From NCBI RefSeq assembly GCF_009858245.1, contig NZ_VMSB01000001.1:1426001-1490000 (forward strand): a stretch of 64,000 bases of DNA, given 5' to 3'. The DNA is from Ornithinibacter aureus (GTDB lineage Bacteria; Actinomycetota; Actinomycetes; Actinomycetales; Dermatophilaceae). Each line of letters begins with the position of its first letter. Within the stretch, counting starts at the first letter, position 1. Below are positions 16,368-24,308 of this stretch, one piece after another. The translations under genes and the position numbers were made by a program. The notes beneath the pieces were generated by a model, which worked only from the letters and a program-made list of their open reading frames with translations, made no database searches and was not told where the DNA came from.

Positions 16368-17278
16368 GCCGAAGCGGTGGCTGCCGCGGCCGCCTCCGCG
16401 GCTGCGGCCTCGGCGGCCTGGCGTGCCCGGTGGGTGGTGATCCACGCCGAGCCCCACTCGTCGTTGCCGAGCAGCAGGTCGCTGGCGCGCACGGCGTCGA
16501 CGACGTGCGGCGTGCGGGCGTCCATGATCGCGCTGGTCATGCCGGCGGACATGGCGAGCGAGAGCCAGGCGCCGTTGATCGCGTGACGACCCGGCATCCC
16601 GAAGCTGACGTTCGAGGCACCGCAGGTGGTGTTCAGGCCCCACTGCTCCACGATGCCGCGGATCGTCAGGAGCGTCTCGCGACCGACCGTGGGGTCGGCG
16701 CCGATCGGCATGGCCAGCGGGTCGATGACGATGTCGTCGATGGCGATGCCGTACTCCTGCGTGGCGACCCGGACGATCTTCTCCGTGAGCTCGAGGCGCC
16801 GCTGGTGCTCCATCGGGATCTCGTGCTCGTCGTTGGGAAGCGCGACGATCGCGGCGTCGTACTTCTTGACCAGCGGCAGGATGGCCTCGAGGCGCTCGTC
16901 CTCGGCGGTCACCGAGTTGACCAGGGCGCGGCCCTGGTAGGCGACCAGCCCGGCCTCGAGGGCCTCCACGACCGAGGAGTCGATGCAGATCGGCAGGTCG
17001 GTGACCTGCTGGACGAGCTGGATGGCCCGCACGAGCAGGTCGGCCTCGTCGGTGAGGGGAACCCCCATGTTGATGTCGAGGACGTTGGCCCCCCCGGCCA
17101 CCTGGGCGGCGACGTCCTTCTCGATGATGGACAGGTCACCCTCGCGCAGCGCCTCCTGGAACACCGGGCGACCCGTGGGGTTGATCCGCTCGCCGATGAC
17201 GCAGAACGGCTGGTCGGCCGCGATGACGACCTCCTTGCTGGCCGAGCGCAGCACGGTCCGACGCAGGGGCGCGCTCAT
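16364..17278 (-). CDS. Methyltetrahydrofolate:corrinoid methyltransferase (pterin-binding, MtgA/AcsE-like)
   Basis: 304 residues of the pterin-binding barrel: FCVIGERINPTGRPVFQEAL, GGANVLDINMGVPLTDE, PICIDSS, NSVTAEDERL and CGASNVSFGMPGR are the hallmarks of AcsE/MtvA/MtgA-type proteins. They transfer a methyl group between a corrinoid protein and tetrahydrofolate. Unlike MetH it is a single domain. In a demethylation pathway the direction would be corrinoid to H4folate. The C-terminus is alanine-rich (about 20 residues, mostly Ala/Glu) and probably disordered. The start codon overlaps the stop of the corrinoid-protein gene (ATGA) and its own stop overlaps the RACo-like gene, indicating translational coupling. 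Confidence 0.9.
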   Translation of the reverse strand: MSAPLRRTVLRSASKEVVIAADQPFCVIGERINPTGRPVFQEALREGDLSIIEKDVAAQVAGGANVLDINMGVPLTDEADLLVRAIQLVQQVTDLPICIDSSVVEALEAGLVAYQGRALVNSVTAEDERLEAILPLVKKYDAAIVALPNDEHEIPMEHQRRLELTEKIVRVATQEYGIAIDDIVIDPLAMPIGADPTVGRETLLTIRGIVEQWGLNTTCGASNVSFGMPGRHAINGAWLSLAMSAGMTSAIMDARTPHVVDAVRASDLLLGNDEWGSAWITTHRARQAAEAAAAEAAAAATASA

Positions 17279-17940
17279 GCGGGCACCTTCGTCCGACGCG
17301 CCTCGAGCAGGGCCTTCGCGCGCTTGACGGTCGCGGAGGCATCCGAGGCGTAGCCGTCGGCGCCCACGGCATCCGCGTACTCCTGGGTGACGGGGGCGCC
17401 GCCGACCATGACGATGACCGAGTCGCGCAGCCCCGCCTTCTGGAGGGCGTTGATGTTCGCCTTGAACATCGGCATGGTCGTGGTGAGGAAGGCGGAGAAG
17501 CCGACGATGTCGGGCTGGTGCTCCTCGATGGCGGAGACGAACTTCTCCGGGGCCACCTGCACCCCGAGGTCGATGACTTCGAAGCCGGCGCCCTCCAGCA
17601 TGATGTTGACGAGGTTCTTGCCGATGTCGTGCACGTCCCCCTTGACGGTGCCCATGAGAAACTTGCCGATCGTCTCGACGCCGGTCTCGGCGAGCAGCGG
17701 CCGCAGCACCTCCATCGACCCGGCCATCGCGCGCCCGGCGATGAGCATCTCGGGCACGAAGAAGTCACCGCGCTCGAAGCGCGCCCCAACCTCTTCCAGC
17801 GCAGGGATCAGGGCGTCGAAGAGCATCGTCCCCGGCTCCATGCCGCCGTCGAGCGCCTTGTGGGTGAGGTCGAGCACGGCAGGGCCGTTGCCGACGAGGG
17901 TCTGGTCATAGAGCCCTTGGAGGATTTCGTCGGGAGTCAT
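17275..17940 (-). CDS. Corrinoid (B12-binding) methyl-carrier protein, MtgC/MtbC-like
   Basis: 221 residues. The N-terminal helical cap (residues 1-85, with DALIPALEEVGARFERGDFFVPEML) is followed by a B12-binding domain with the lower-ligand motif GDVHDIGKN around H104, then GFSAFLTTTM and VGGAPVT. This is the layout of methyl-carrier proteins of methylamine and glycine betaine methyltransferase systems. The cobalt accepts the methyl group from the MttB-family enzyme and passes it to the pterin methyltransferase. It starts on the ATGA overlap with the IclR gene stop and is the second gene of the operon. No B12 riboswitch is evident upstream. Confidence 0.92.
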   Translation of the reverse strand: MTPDEILQGLYDQTLVGNGPAVLDLTHKALDGGMEPGTMLFDALIPALEEVGARFERGDFFVPEMLIAGRAMAGSMEVLRPLLAETGVETIGKFLMGTVKGDVHDIGKNLVNIMLEGAGFEVIDLGVQVAPEKFVSAIEEHQPDIVGFSAFLTTTMPMFKANINALQKAGLRDSVIVMVGGAPVTQEYADAVGADGYASDASATVKRAKALLEARRTKVPA

Positions 17941-18704
17941 GCTGCGCCTTCCTGGTGGTGGTGATCGAGTCGGTTCGAGAGCGCCTTGGCATGTGCCGCG
18001 ACGAGGGTCCCGGTGGACCTGAGGTCCGCCGCGAGACGAGAGGTGGGGCCGGAGATCCCGAGGGCCGCGACGACCGTGCCGCCGAGCCGGATCGGCGCCG
18101 CCACCCCGGTGAGCCCCGGTTCGAGCTCGTCGACGGTGGTCGCGAAGCCGTCGTGCCGGATGCCGGGGAGCCGGGCCTTGAGGTCCGCCCCGGTCGTGAG
18201 GGAGGCGGGAGTCAGGGCGTCGAGCTGACCGGAGGGTGCGGGCAGCGCGCCGTACGCGTAGAGCACCAGGCCCAGGGCCGAGCAGTGGGCGGGAACGTCG
18301 GTGCCGACCCAGTCCCGTGAGCCCAGGTAGTACAAAGAGTCGACCTGGGCGACCTGGACGACCGTGCCGCGACGTGGCACGCCGAGGTTGACGGTCTCGC
18401 CGGTCAGGTCCCCCAGCGCCCGCATCGTGGAATCCGCGGCCTCGACGAGGTGGGCGTCGTCGGAGCGCCGGGCGGCGTAGTGGTCGAAGAGGGCACCCGG
18501 GATCCAGCGTGCGCGCTCGTCGCGCGCCAGCAGGTCGGCCCGCTCGAGCGCGGACAGCAGCCGGGAGGTCGTCGAGCGAGCGAGGCCGGTGACCTCGGCG
18601 AGCTCGGTGAAGGTGACCGGGGAGGGCGCGCGGACCACGCGGGCGAGCAGGTCGGCGGCGCGATCGATCGACTGGGTTCCAGTACCCACGGCTGGTGTGG
18701 CCAC
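17937..18704 (-). CDS. IclR family regulator heading the corrinoid methyltransferase operon
   Basis: 255 residues. The N-terminal winged helix reads IDRAADLLARVV, then TFTELAEVTGLARSTTSRLLSAL; the C-terminal GAF-like effector domain includes GETVNLGVPRRGTVVQVAQVDSLYYLGSRDW and CSALGLVLYAYG. The GTG start has an AGGAGAGG site six bases upstream. It is the first gene of a tightly overlapped operon with the corrinoid protein, pterin methyltransferase, RACo-like and DUF1638 genes, and is divergent from the MttB-family gene. It is the obvious local regulator of both; the effector may be betaine or another quaternary amine (inference). Confidence 0.88.
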   Translation of the reverse strand: MATPAVGTGTQSIDRAADLLARVVRAPSPVTFTELAEVTGLARSTTSRLLSALERADLLARDERARWIPGALFDHYAARRSDDAHLVEAADSTMRALGDLTGETVNLGVPRRGTVVQVAQVDSLYYLGSRDWVGTDVPAHCSALGLVLYAYGALPAPSGQLDALTPASLTTGADLKARLPGIRHDGFATTVDELEPGLTGVAAPIRLGGTVVAALGISGPTSRLAADLRSTGTLVAAHAKALSNRLDHHHQEGAA

Positions 18705-18725
18705 GCGACGTCCTCTCCTGCTCGG

Positions 18726-18805
18726 GTCCGGGCCCGCCCGGACATCTGACTCACGATGTGGAACCAGAGTCCCACATGATGAGGCTAGGATGTGAGCAGG
18801 CTCAC
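18726..18805. promoter_or_regulatory. Divergent iclR / MttB-family promoter region with three inverted repeats
   Basis: Between the divergent start codons are three dyads: an 8-bp-arm repeat with a 2-base gap at 18726-18743; ATGTGG-N10-CCACAT at 18756-18777; and GTGAGC-AG-GCTCAC at 18792-18805. A TAGGAT -10 candidate for the rightward gene lies at 18786-18791, so the middle repeat covers its -35 region. The middle repeat is the best IclR operator candidate; none resembles the GTTGC-N7-GCAAC sites. Confidence 0.55.
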
Positions 18806-18839
18806 CGTCAATGTCGATCGCCACCGAAAGGCACGCCCG

Positions 18840-20279
18840 ATGTTCACCAACCGCATGCCGCGCTACGAGATCCTCTCGGCCGATGCCCTCGCCCAGTTGG
18901 ATGCCGGGTGGCGTCGACTCGTGACCGAGATCGGCGTCGAGTTCATGAGCGACCGGGCCCTTGACCTGTTCCGGGCCGCGGGCCAGCGCGTCGAGGAGAA
19001 CACCGTCTTCCTCGACCCCGAGTTCGTGCTCGAGCAGGTCGCCAAGGCCCCGCGCGAGTTCGACGTGCATGCCCGCAACGCCGAGCGCAGCATCCACATC
19101 GGTGGCGACTCGATGGCGTTCGGCGCGGTCTACGGGCCTCCCTTCGTGAGGGAGGGTGACGTCCGCCGCGACGGCACGCTCGAGGACTACCGCAACTTCG
19201 CGAAGCTCTCGCAGTCCTTCTCGGTGCTCGACTCAGCCGGCGGCGTGGTCTGCGAGCCCAACGACGCCCCCCTCGACTCGCGCCACCTCGACATGACGCT
19301 GTCCCTCATGACGCTCACCGACAAGGTGTTCATGGGCAACGTCGTCTCCGGCGAGAACGCCCGCGACGTCATCGCGATGTCGGAGATCCTCTTCGGCGGC
19401 CGCGAGGCGATCGAGGCCCGCCCGGCATCCATCAGCCTGATCAACTGCAACTCGCCCCTGCGCTGGGACGACCGCATGCTCGACGCCCTGTTCGAGTACT
19501 GCGCCGCCGCGCAGCCGGTGGTCCTCACCCCGTTCATCCTCATGGGTGCGATGTCCCCCGTGACGATTCCCGCCGCCCTGGTGCAGCAGATGGCCGAGGC
19601 CCTGTCCGGCATCGCCCTCGCCCAGCTCATCCGCCCCGGGTGCCCGGTGATCTTCGGCTCGTTCCTGTCCAACATCGACATGCAGTCGGGCTCGCCGACC
19701 TTCGGCACCCCGGAGTCCGGCATCGGGCTGCTGTGCACCGGGCAGATCGCGCGCCACTTCAACCTGCCGTTCCGTTCCGGTGGCGGGCTGACCTCGTCCC
19801 AGGTTCCTGACGCGCAGGCCGGCTACGAGGCCCTGATGACCCTCATGCCGACGTTCCTCGCCGGCACCAACTGGGTCATGCACACCGCGGGCTGGCTCGA
19901 GGGTGGCCTGGTCGCGGGCTTCGAGAAGTTCGTCATCGACTGCCAGATCGTCGAGATGCTCCAGCACGAGTTCACCCCGCTGGAGATCGACCCCGGCTCG
20001 CTGGCGTTCGACGCCCACCAGGAAGTCGGCCACGGTGGCCACTTCCTGGGCTCGATGCACACCATGGAGCGCTTCCGCACCTGCTTCTACCGCCCCTTCC
20101 TCAACTCCTCGGACAACTACGAGCGCTGGATGCGCAATGGCGCCCAGGACACCGCGACCCGCGCCGCCGGCATCTGGCGCCAGCGCCTCGAGAAGTACGA
20201 GCAGCCGGCGCTCGACGACGGCATCCGCTCCGAGCTCGAGGCTTTCGTGACCCGGCGCCGCCGGGAGCTCGGCGACTGA
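18840..20279 (+). CDS. MttB-family (non-pyrrolysine) corrinoid methyltransferase, probably MtgB-like glycine betaine methyltransferase
   Basis: 479 residues of the trimethylamine methyltransferase superfamily (COG5598): RPASISLINCNSPLRWDD, PFILMGAMSPVTIPAAL, PVIFGSFLSNIDMQSGSPTFG, FRSGGGLTSSQVPDAQAGYEA and EKFVIDCQIVEML. True MttB carries pyrrolysine at an in-frame TAG; this frame has none, so it belongs to the wider non-Pyl group typified by MtgB of Desulfitobacterium hafniense, which demethylates glycine betaine. Beside choline and betaine genes, that substrate is most likely; carnitine or proline betaine are alternatives. ATG 18840 is preferred, with AAAGG about 10 bases upstream, over GTG 18792. 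It is divergent from its corrinoid partner genes and is followed 15 bases later by serine dehydratase. Confidence 0.88.
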   Translation: MFTNRMPRYEILSADALAQLDAGWRRLVTEIGVEFMSDRALDLFRAAGQRVEENTVFLDPEFVLEQVAKAPREFDVHARNAERSIHIGGDSMAFGAVYGPPFVREGDVRRDGTLEDYRNFAKLSQSFSVLDSAGGVVCEPNDAPLDSRHLDMTLSLMTLTDKVFMGNVVSGENARDVIAMSEILFGGREAIEARPASISLINCNSPLRWDDRMLDALFEYCAAAQPVVLTPFILMGAMSPVTIPAALVQQMAEALSGIALAQLIRPGCPVIFGSFLSNIDMQSGSPTFGTPESGIGLLCTGQIARHFNLPFRSGGGLTSSQVPDAQAGYEALMTLMPTFLAGTNWVMHTAGWLEGGLVAGFEKFVIDCQIVEMLQHEFTPLEIDPGSLAFDAHQEVGHGGHFLGSMHTMERFRTCFYRPFLNSSDNYERWMRNGAQDTATRAAGIWRQRLEKYEQPALDDGIRSELEAFVTRRRRELGD

Positions 20280-20294
20280 GGCAGGCTCTGGGCC

Positions 20295-21680
20295 ATGGCC
20301 ATCAGCGCGTTCGACCTCTTCTCGGTGGGCATCGGCCCGTCGAGCTCCCACACGGTGGGCCCGATGCGCGCCGCGCACACCTTCGCCGAGGGCCTGCGTG
20401 CCGACGGCCTGCTCCCCCGGGTCGCTCGGGTGCGCGCCGAGCTGTTCGGCTCGCTCGGCGCCACCGGCCACGGCCACGGGTCGGTCAAGGCCGTGGTCCT
20501 GGGCCTGGAGGGTGAGCAGCCCGAGCACACCGACCCGCGCGGCGCCGACGCGCGCCTGGACGCGGTGGTGCGTGACGGCATCCTGCAACTGGCGGGCGAG
20601 CACGGCATCCGCTGCGACGTCGCCGACGACGTGGTGCTGCACCGTCGCGCCACGCTGCCCTTCCACGCCAACGGCATGCGGTTCGCGGCGTACGCGAGCG
20701 CCGAGCCCGCCGAGGACGAGGCACCGCTGCGCCAGCGGGAGTACTACTCCGTCGGCGGCGGCTTCGTCCTGGACGAGGACGAGGTGGGCGAGAACAAGAT
20801 CGTGCCCGACCACACGCCCGTGCGGTACCCGTTCACCACCGGCGACGAGCTGCTCGCCCGCTGCGCCGAGACCGGCCTGCCGATCAGCGGGGTGATGCTC
20901 GCCAACGAGCTCTCGTGGCGCACCGAGGCGGAGGTCCGCGAGGGCCTGCTGCACCTGTGGCAGGTCATGCAGGAGTGCGTCGACAACGGATGCCGTGCCG
21001 AGGGTGTGCTTCCCGGCGGCCTGAAGGTGCAGCGCCGCGCTCCTCGGCTGGCCCGGCAGCTGCGCACCGAGCACCCGGGTGACCCCTTGGCCGCGATGGA
21101 CTGGGTGACGCTGTACGCCCTGGCCGTCAACGAGGAGAACGCCTCCGGGGGTCGCATCGTGACGGCCCCGACCAACGGCGCAGCCGGCATCATCCCCGCG
21201 GTCTTGCACTACTACACCCGCTTCGTGCCCGGCGCCGACGACGACGGCGTCGTGAGCTTCCTGCTCACCGCCGCCGCGATCGGCAGCCTCTACAAGGAGA
21301 ACGCGTCGATCTCGGGCGCGGAGGTCGGCTGCCAGGGCGAGGTCGGCTCGGCCTGCTCGATGGCGGCCGGCGCCCTGGCCGAGGTGCTCGGCGGGACCCC
21401 CGACCAGGTCGAGAACGCTGCCGAGATCGGCATCGAGCACAACCTGGGGCTCACCTGCGACCCCGTGGGCGGGCTCGTGCAGATCCCGTGCATCGAGCGC
21501 AACGCGGTGGCGTCGGTCAAGGCGATCACCGCCGCCCGGATCGCGCTGCGCGGCACCGGCCGTCAGGTCGTCTCGCTGGACAGGGCGATCAAGACGATGC
21601 GCGACACCGGGCGCGACATGAAGGTCAAGTACAAGGAGACCTCGCGCGGCGGCCTGGCCGTCAACGTGATCGAGTGCTGA
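20295..21680 (+). CDS. sdaA: L-serine ammonia-lyase (single-chain, iron-sulfur type)
   Basis: 461 residues. The N-terminal beta domain has [16 protein letters not shown]; the alpha domain has [42 protein letters not shown] and [20 protein letters not shown], whose cysteines bind the catalytic 4Fe-4S cluster. It converts L-serine to pyruvate and ammonia in the cytoplasm. Being 15 bases behind the MttB-family gene suggests one transcript: glycine left after full demethylation of betaine plus methylene-H4folate gives serine (through GlyA, not in this window), which this enzyme would channel to pyruvate. Confidence 0.95.
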   Translation: MAISAFDLFSVGIGPSSSHTVGPMRAAHTFAEGLRADGLLPRVARVRAELFGSLGATGHGHGSVKAVVLGLEGEQPEHTDPRGADARLDAVVRDGILQLAGEHGIRCDVADDVVLHRRATLPFHANGMRFAAYASAEPAEDEAPLRQREYYSVGGGFVLDEDEVGENKIVPDHTPVRYPFTTGDELLARCAETGLPISGVMLANELSWRTEAEVREGLLHLWQVMQECVDNGCRAEGVLPGGLKVQRRAPRLARQLRTEHPGDPLAAMDWVTLYALAVNEENASGGRIVTAPTNGAAGIIPAVLHYYTRFVPGADDDGVVSFLLTAAAIGSLYKENASISGAEVGCQGEVGSACSMAAGALAEVLGGTPDQVENAAEIGIEHNLGLTCDPVGGLVQIPCIERNAVASVKAITAARIALRGTGRQVVSLDRAIKTMRDTGRDMKVKYKETSRGGLAVNVIEC

Positions 21681-21715
21681 GCTCGATTCCGGGGCCGCAT
21701 GGCTCCCACGACCCA

Positions 21716-22150
21716 TCACGATGCGCGCACACCGGTCCATGCCTGCGGAAATGCCCGAACTCCTGAGTCGGTGGCGAGGAAGGCACCAAGGAGCGTGCCG
21801 CCACCATCCCGGCAGGCGTTGATGGCCATCTGGTGCCAACGTCGGTCGACGTCGGTGAGCAGGGCCGAACCCGGGCGGCCGCGCACGAAGATCAGCGAGC
21901 CGTCGGTGTCCGCGACCATGCCGCACACCTGGGTGAGGAAAGGTAAGAACTCCTGGGGCTCCACCGCTTCGTCGACGTCGTTGACGAGGCACGGCTGCGT
22001 CATCCGACGGTCGGGCCCCACCAGGATCAGACCGACGCAGCCGTTGGATCGATCCTCATCCCCCACGACCAGATCGGCGACGTCTGCCGCCAGGCCGGGA
22101 GTGTCGAGGGGGAGGTCGCGCCAGTTCTCGGGAAGGTCGTGGAAGCTCAT
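21716..22150 (-). CDS. Actinobacterial hypothetical protein
   Basis: About 144 residues starting MSFHDLPENWRDLPLDTP. It contains DLVVGDEDRSNGCVGLILVGPDRRMTQPCLVNDV and a C-terminal part with VDRRWHQMAINACRDGGGTLLGAFLATDSGVRAFP. Proteins of this kind are widespread single-copy genes in actinobacteria; I know no function. The ATG at 22150 is chosen because the conserved-looking sequence starts there; an upstream start at 22195 is in frame. It converges on sdaA with 35 bases between and stands alone. Confidence 0.65.
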   Translation of the reverse strand: MSFHDLPENWRDLPLDTPGLAADVADLVVGDEDRSNGCVGLILVGPDRRMTQPCLVNDVDEAVEPQEFLPFLTQVCGMVADTDGSLIFVRGRPGSALLTDVDRRWHQMAINACRDGGGTLLGAFLATDSGVRAFPQAWTGVRAS

Positions 22151-22271
22151 GGGCACCACCCTGCCAACTCTCGATGACCGCTCCGAGTTGTCCACAGGTC
22201 AGTTCCTCGGCCTTGGATGGATACCGCCCACCCGCCGGTATCAAACAAGCCCCGCCGTCCTCCTGAGGGAC

Positions 22272-22412
22272 ATGCACATGATCACGCCCGGCATCGCCGC
22301 ATCCCTGACCCCCACGTCCGTCGAGCGCACCCCGGTCACCCCGCGGCCGCGACGGCGTCGCCACCTACGGCACGTGCGGCTGCACCTGCACCTGCCGCAC
22401 CGCCACGCCTGA
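22272..22412 (+). CDS. Candidate small Arg/His-rich protein (46 aa)
   Basis: A short ORF starting MHMITPGIAASLTPTSVE and ending in a basic, histidine-rich tail (HLRHVRLHLHLPHRHA). A GAGGGA site lies just before the ATG, and third positions are G/C like real genes. It sits between the start of the hypothetical gene at 22150 and the convergent purU. Alternating His/Leu at the end could bind metal or nucleic acid, but that is only a suggestion. It may also be chance. Confidence 0.35.
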   Translation: MHMITPGIAASLTPTSVERTPVTPRPRRRRHLRHVRLHLHLPHRHA

Positions 22413-22463
22413 GACCTTCCGGCCCCGGTCGAGGAGTCGGGCTCCGGCCCGACGGCGTGCGCG

Positions 22464-23351
22464 TCAGCTGAAGACGACCGTCCGGTCGCCGTTGAGCAGC
22501 ACCCGCGACTCGCAGTGCCAGCGCACTGCGCGCGCCAGCACACGTGACTCGACCTCCTCGCCGGCACGAACGAGGTCCTCGGCGGCCATCCGGTGGTCCA
22601 CGCGCACGACGTCCTGGTCGATGATCGGCCCCTCGTCGAGGTCCGCCGTCACGTAGTGGGCCGTCGCCCCGACGAGTTTGACGCCCCGCGCGAACGCCTG
22701 GTGGTAGGGCTTGGCGCCCTTGAACGAGGGCAGGAACGAGTGGTGGATGTTGATGACCCGGCCGGACAGGTCACGTGACAGGTCGTCGGAGAGCACCTGC
22801 ATGTAGCGGGCCAGCACGACGAGGTCGACGTCGTGCTCGGCGACGATGTCGCGCAGGCGCGCCTCCGCCTGCGCCTTGGTGTCCGCCGTGACCGGGACGT
22901 GGTGGAACGGGATGCCGTACGACGTCACGAGTGGTTCGAGGTCGCGGTGGTTGGACACCACCGCCGGGATGTCCATCGTCAGCGCACCGGAACGCCAGCG
23001 GAAGAGCAGGTCGTTGAGGCAGTGCCCGAAACGGCTGACCATGATCAGGGCACGGTAGGGGTCGGCGACGCCGCGAATCTGCCACTGCATGTCGAAGCGC
23101 GCGGCGACGTCGGCGAAGAGCTCGCGCCAGCGCCCGACGTCCGGGCCCCCGGCGGAGACCGAGAAGCGGATCCGCATGAAGAACTGGTCGGTGCGCACGT
23201 CGTCGAACTGCTGCGACTCCTCGATGTTCGCACCGTGGTCGAACAGCAGCGCCGACACTGCGGCGACGATGCCGCGCTGATCGGGGCAGGACAGGACGAG
23301 AACGGCATCCGTGGTCGGGGCGGCCGCAGTGGTGGCGGGGGTGCTGGTCAT
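22464..23351 (-). CDS. purU: Formyltetrahydrofolate deformylase
   Basis: 295 residues: an N-terminal ACT domain (VLVLSCPDQRGIVAAVSALLFDHGANIEES) and a C-terminal formyltransferase-like domain with the PurU/PurN motifs VVSNHRDLEPL, ARYMQVLSDDLS, NIHHSFLPSFKGAKPYHQA and VTADLDEGPIIDQD. The catalytic His and Asp are present. It hydrolyses 10-formyl-H4folate to formate and H4folate, releasing C1 surplus. In a region producing methyl- and methylene-H4folate from betaine this is a logical outlet; purU is also part of the chloromethane pathway in Methylobacterium. TAGCGT six bases before the ATG suggests a leaderless message, divergent from the IclR gene 47 bases away. Confidence 0.94.
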   Translation of the reverse strand: MTSTPATTAAAPTTDAVLVLSCPDQRGIVAAVSALLFDHGANIEESQQFDDVRTDQFFMRIRFSVSAGGPDVGRWRELFADVAARFDMQWQIRGVADPYRALIMVSRFGHCLNDLLFRWRSGALTMDIPAVVSNHRDLEPLVTSYGIPFHHVPVTADTKAQAEARLRDIVAEHDVDLVVLARYMQVLSDDLSRDLSGRVINIHHSFLPSFKGAKPYHQAFARGVKLVGATAHYVTADLDEGPIIDQDVVRVDHRMAAEDLVRAGEEVESRVLARAVRWHCESRVLLNGDRTVVFS

Positions 23352-23398
23352 GGCCCCACGCTAGACGGCCGAGCCGAACCCCCCGATACTGTTCCGCC
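23352..23398. promoter_or_regulatory. Back-to-back leaderless promoters of purU and iclR
   Basis: The two start codons face away from each other across only 47 bases. On the minus strand TAGCGT (23358-23363) is six bases from the purU ATG; on the plus strand TACTGT (23387-23392) is six bases from the iclR ATG. Their promoters must overlap, so transcription is probably mutually exclusive or jointly regulated. Confidence 0.6.
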
Positions 23399-24181
23399 AT
23401 GCGCACCACAAGCCGATCACCGTCGGGCACCGTGCAGTCGGTCGACCGCGCGGTCACGATCCTCGAACTCCTCGCAGTGCACGGCACGGCGGGTGTCACC
23501 CAGCTGGCGCGCGACCTCGGGGTCCACAAGTCGACGGCCAGTCGGCTCGTCGCAGCACTCGAACGGCGGCGGCTCGTCGAGCAGGTCGAGGAACGCGGTG
23601 CCTACCGGCTGGGTGTCGGGGTGCTGAAGCTGGCCGGGGCCACGACCGCACGACTCGACCTCACCCAGGAGGCGAGGCCCGTGTGCAGGCGGCTGGCCGC
23701 GGAGACCGGGGAGACGGTCAACCTCGCCGTGCTGGCCGGCGGAGCGGTGCTCTACGTCGACCAGGTGTCGGGCACGTCGACGCTGTCGTCCTACAACTGG
23801 GTCGGGCAGCACATCCCCATCCACGCGACGAGCAACGGCAAGGTCCTGGTCAGCGAGTTCGAGGGCGCGGACCTGACGCGCGTGCTCGGCGAGCTCATCG
23901 CCTACACGCCGTCGACCGTCACCGACCGGACGCGGCTGGACAGTGAACTCGCCCTCGTGCGGGAGCAGGGCTTCGCCATCGCCACCGACGAACTCGACGT
24001 CGGCCTGACGGCGGTGGCAGCTCCCGTGCGGGACGCGCACGGTGACGTCGTCGCCTCCGTCAGCGTGTCCGGCCCCTCCTTCCGCTTCGACGAAGACCGG
24101 ATCGCCGAGATCGTGCCCCTCGTGCGCACCGCCACGACCGAGATCAGCGGCCTCTTGGCACACGTTCCGCCGGAGCGCTGA
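23399..24181 (+). CDS. IclR family regulator, candidate regulator of the betaine/C1 regulon
   Basis: 260 residues. Winged helix: VQSVDRAVTILELLAV, then VTQLARDLGVHKSTASRLVAALERRRLV. Effector domain: GETVNLAVLAGGAVLYVDQVSGTSTLSSYNWVG, HATSNGKVLVSEF and GFAIATDELDVGLTAVAAPV. It is placed between purU and the betB-betA-betT operon, whose promoter has the GTTGC-N7-GCAAC dyad. IclR proteins act as tetramers that often bind tandem dyads, fitting the paired sites seen at four promoters here. Its own promoter lacks the motif. Assignment as the regulator is inference from position. Confidence 0.88.
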   Translation: MRTTSRSPSGTVQSVDRAVTILELLAVHGTAGVTQLARDLGVHKSTASRLVAALERRRLVEQVEERGAYRLGVGVLKLAGATTARLDLTQEARPVCRRLAAETGETVNLAVLAGGAVLYVDQVSGTSTLSSYNWVGQHIPIHATSNGKVLVSEFEGADLTRVLGELIAYTPSTVTDRTRLDSELALVREQGFAIATDELDVGLTAVAAPVRDAHGDVVASVSVSGPSFRFDEDRIAEIVPLVRTATTEISGLLAHVPPER

Positions 24182-24228
24182 GCGCACTCAGCGGGCAGCG
24201 CGTCGCGACACCGCTGAATGGCCGCCGC

Positions 24229-24294
24229 TTGACCGGTGCCCGCGCCTGCACCATTGTGTTGCGCACATCACATCGATGTTGCACGTGGTGCAAC
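24229..24294 (+). promoter_or_regulatory. betB promoter with GTTGC-N7-GCAAC operators
   Basis: A -35 TTGACC (24229-24234) and -10 CATTGT (24252-24257) are separated by 17 bases. A weak site (24258-24274, GTTGC-GCACATC-ACATC) abuts the -10, and a perfect site GTTGC-ACGTGGT-GCAAC (24278-24294) follows 20 bp further, ending 14 bases before the GTG start. The geometry indicates a repressor. Confidence 0.72.
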
Positions 24295-24308
24295 CAGTGG
24301 GAGGTGCC

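Noticed and set aside
14793-16586. 597-codon open frame on the plus strand
   Set aside because: Antisense shadow of the RACo-like gene, which has intact Fe-S and ATPase motifs on the other strand.
18756-18777. ATGTGG-N10-CCACAT as another copy of the GTTGC-N7-GCAAC operator
   Set aside because: Different half-site and spacing; it is treated as a separate candidate operator for the local IclR.
17275-18840. Cobalamin riboswitch upstream of the corrinoid genes
   Set aside because: I found no B12-box-like conserved element in the 136-base gap before the operon; the spaces hold short dyads only.
18840-20279. Pyrrolysine-containing MttB
   Set aside because: No in-frame TAG is present in the reading frame, and no pyl genes are in the window, so it is a non-pyrrolysine family member.
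19233-21992. 919-codon open frame on the minus strand
   Set aside because: It is antisense to the MttB-family and serine dehydratase genes, whose protein motifs are clear; GC-rich third positions keep the opposite frame open. Its translation is low-complexity and matches no family.
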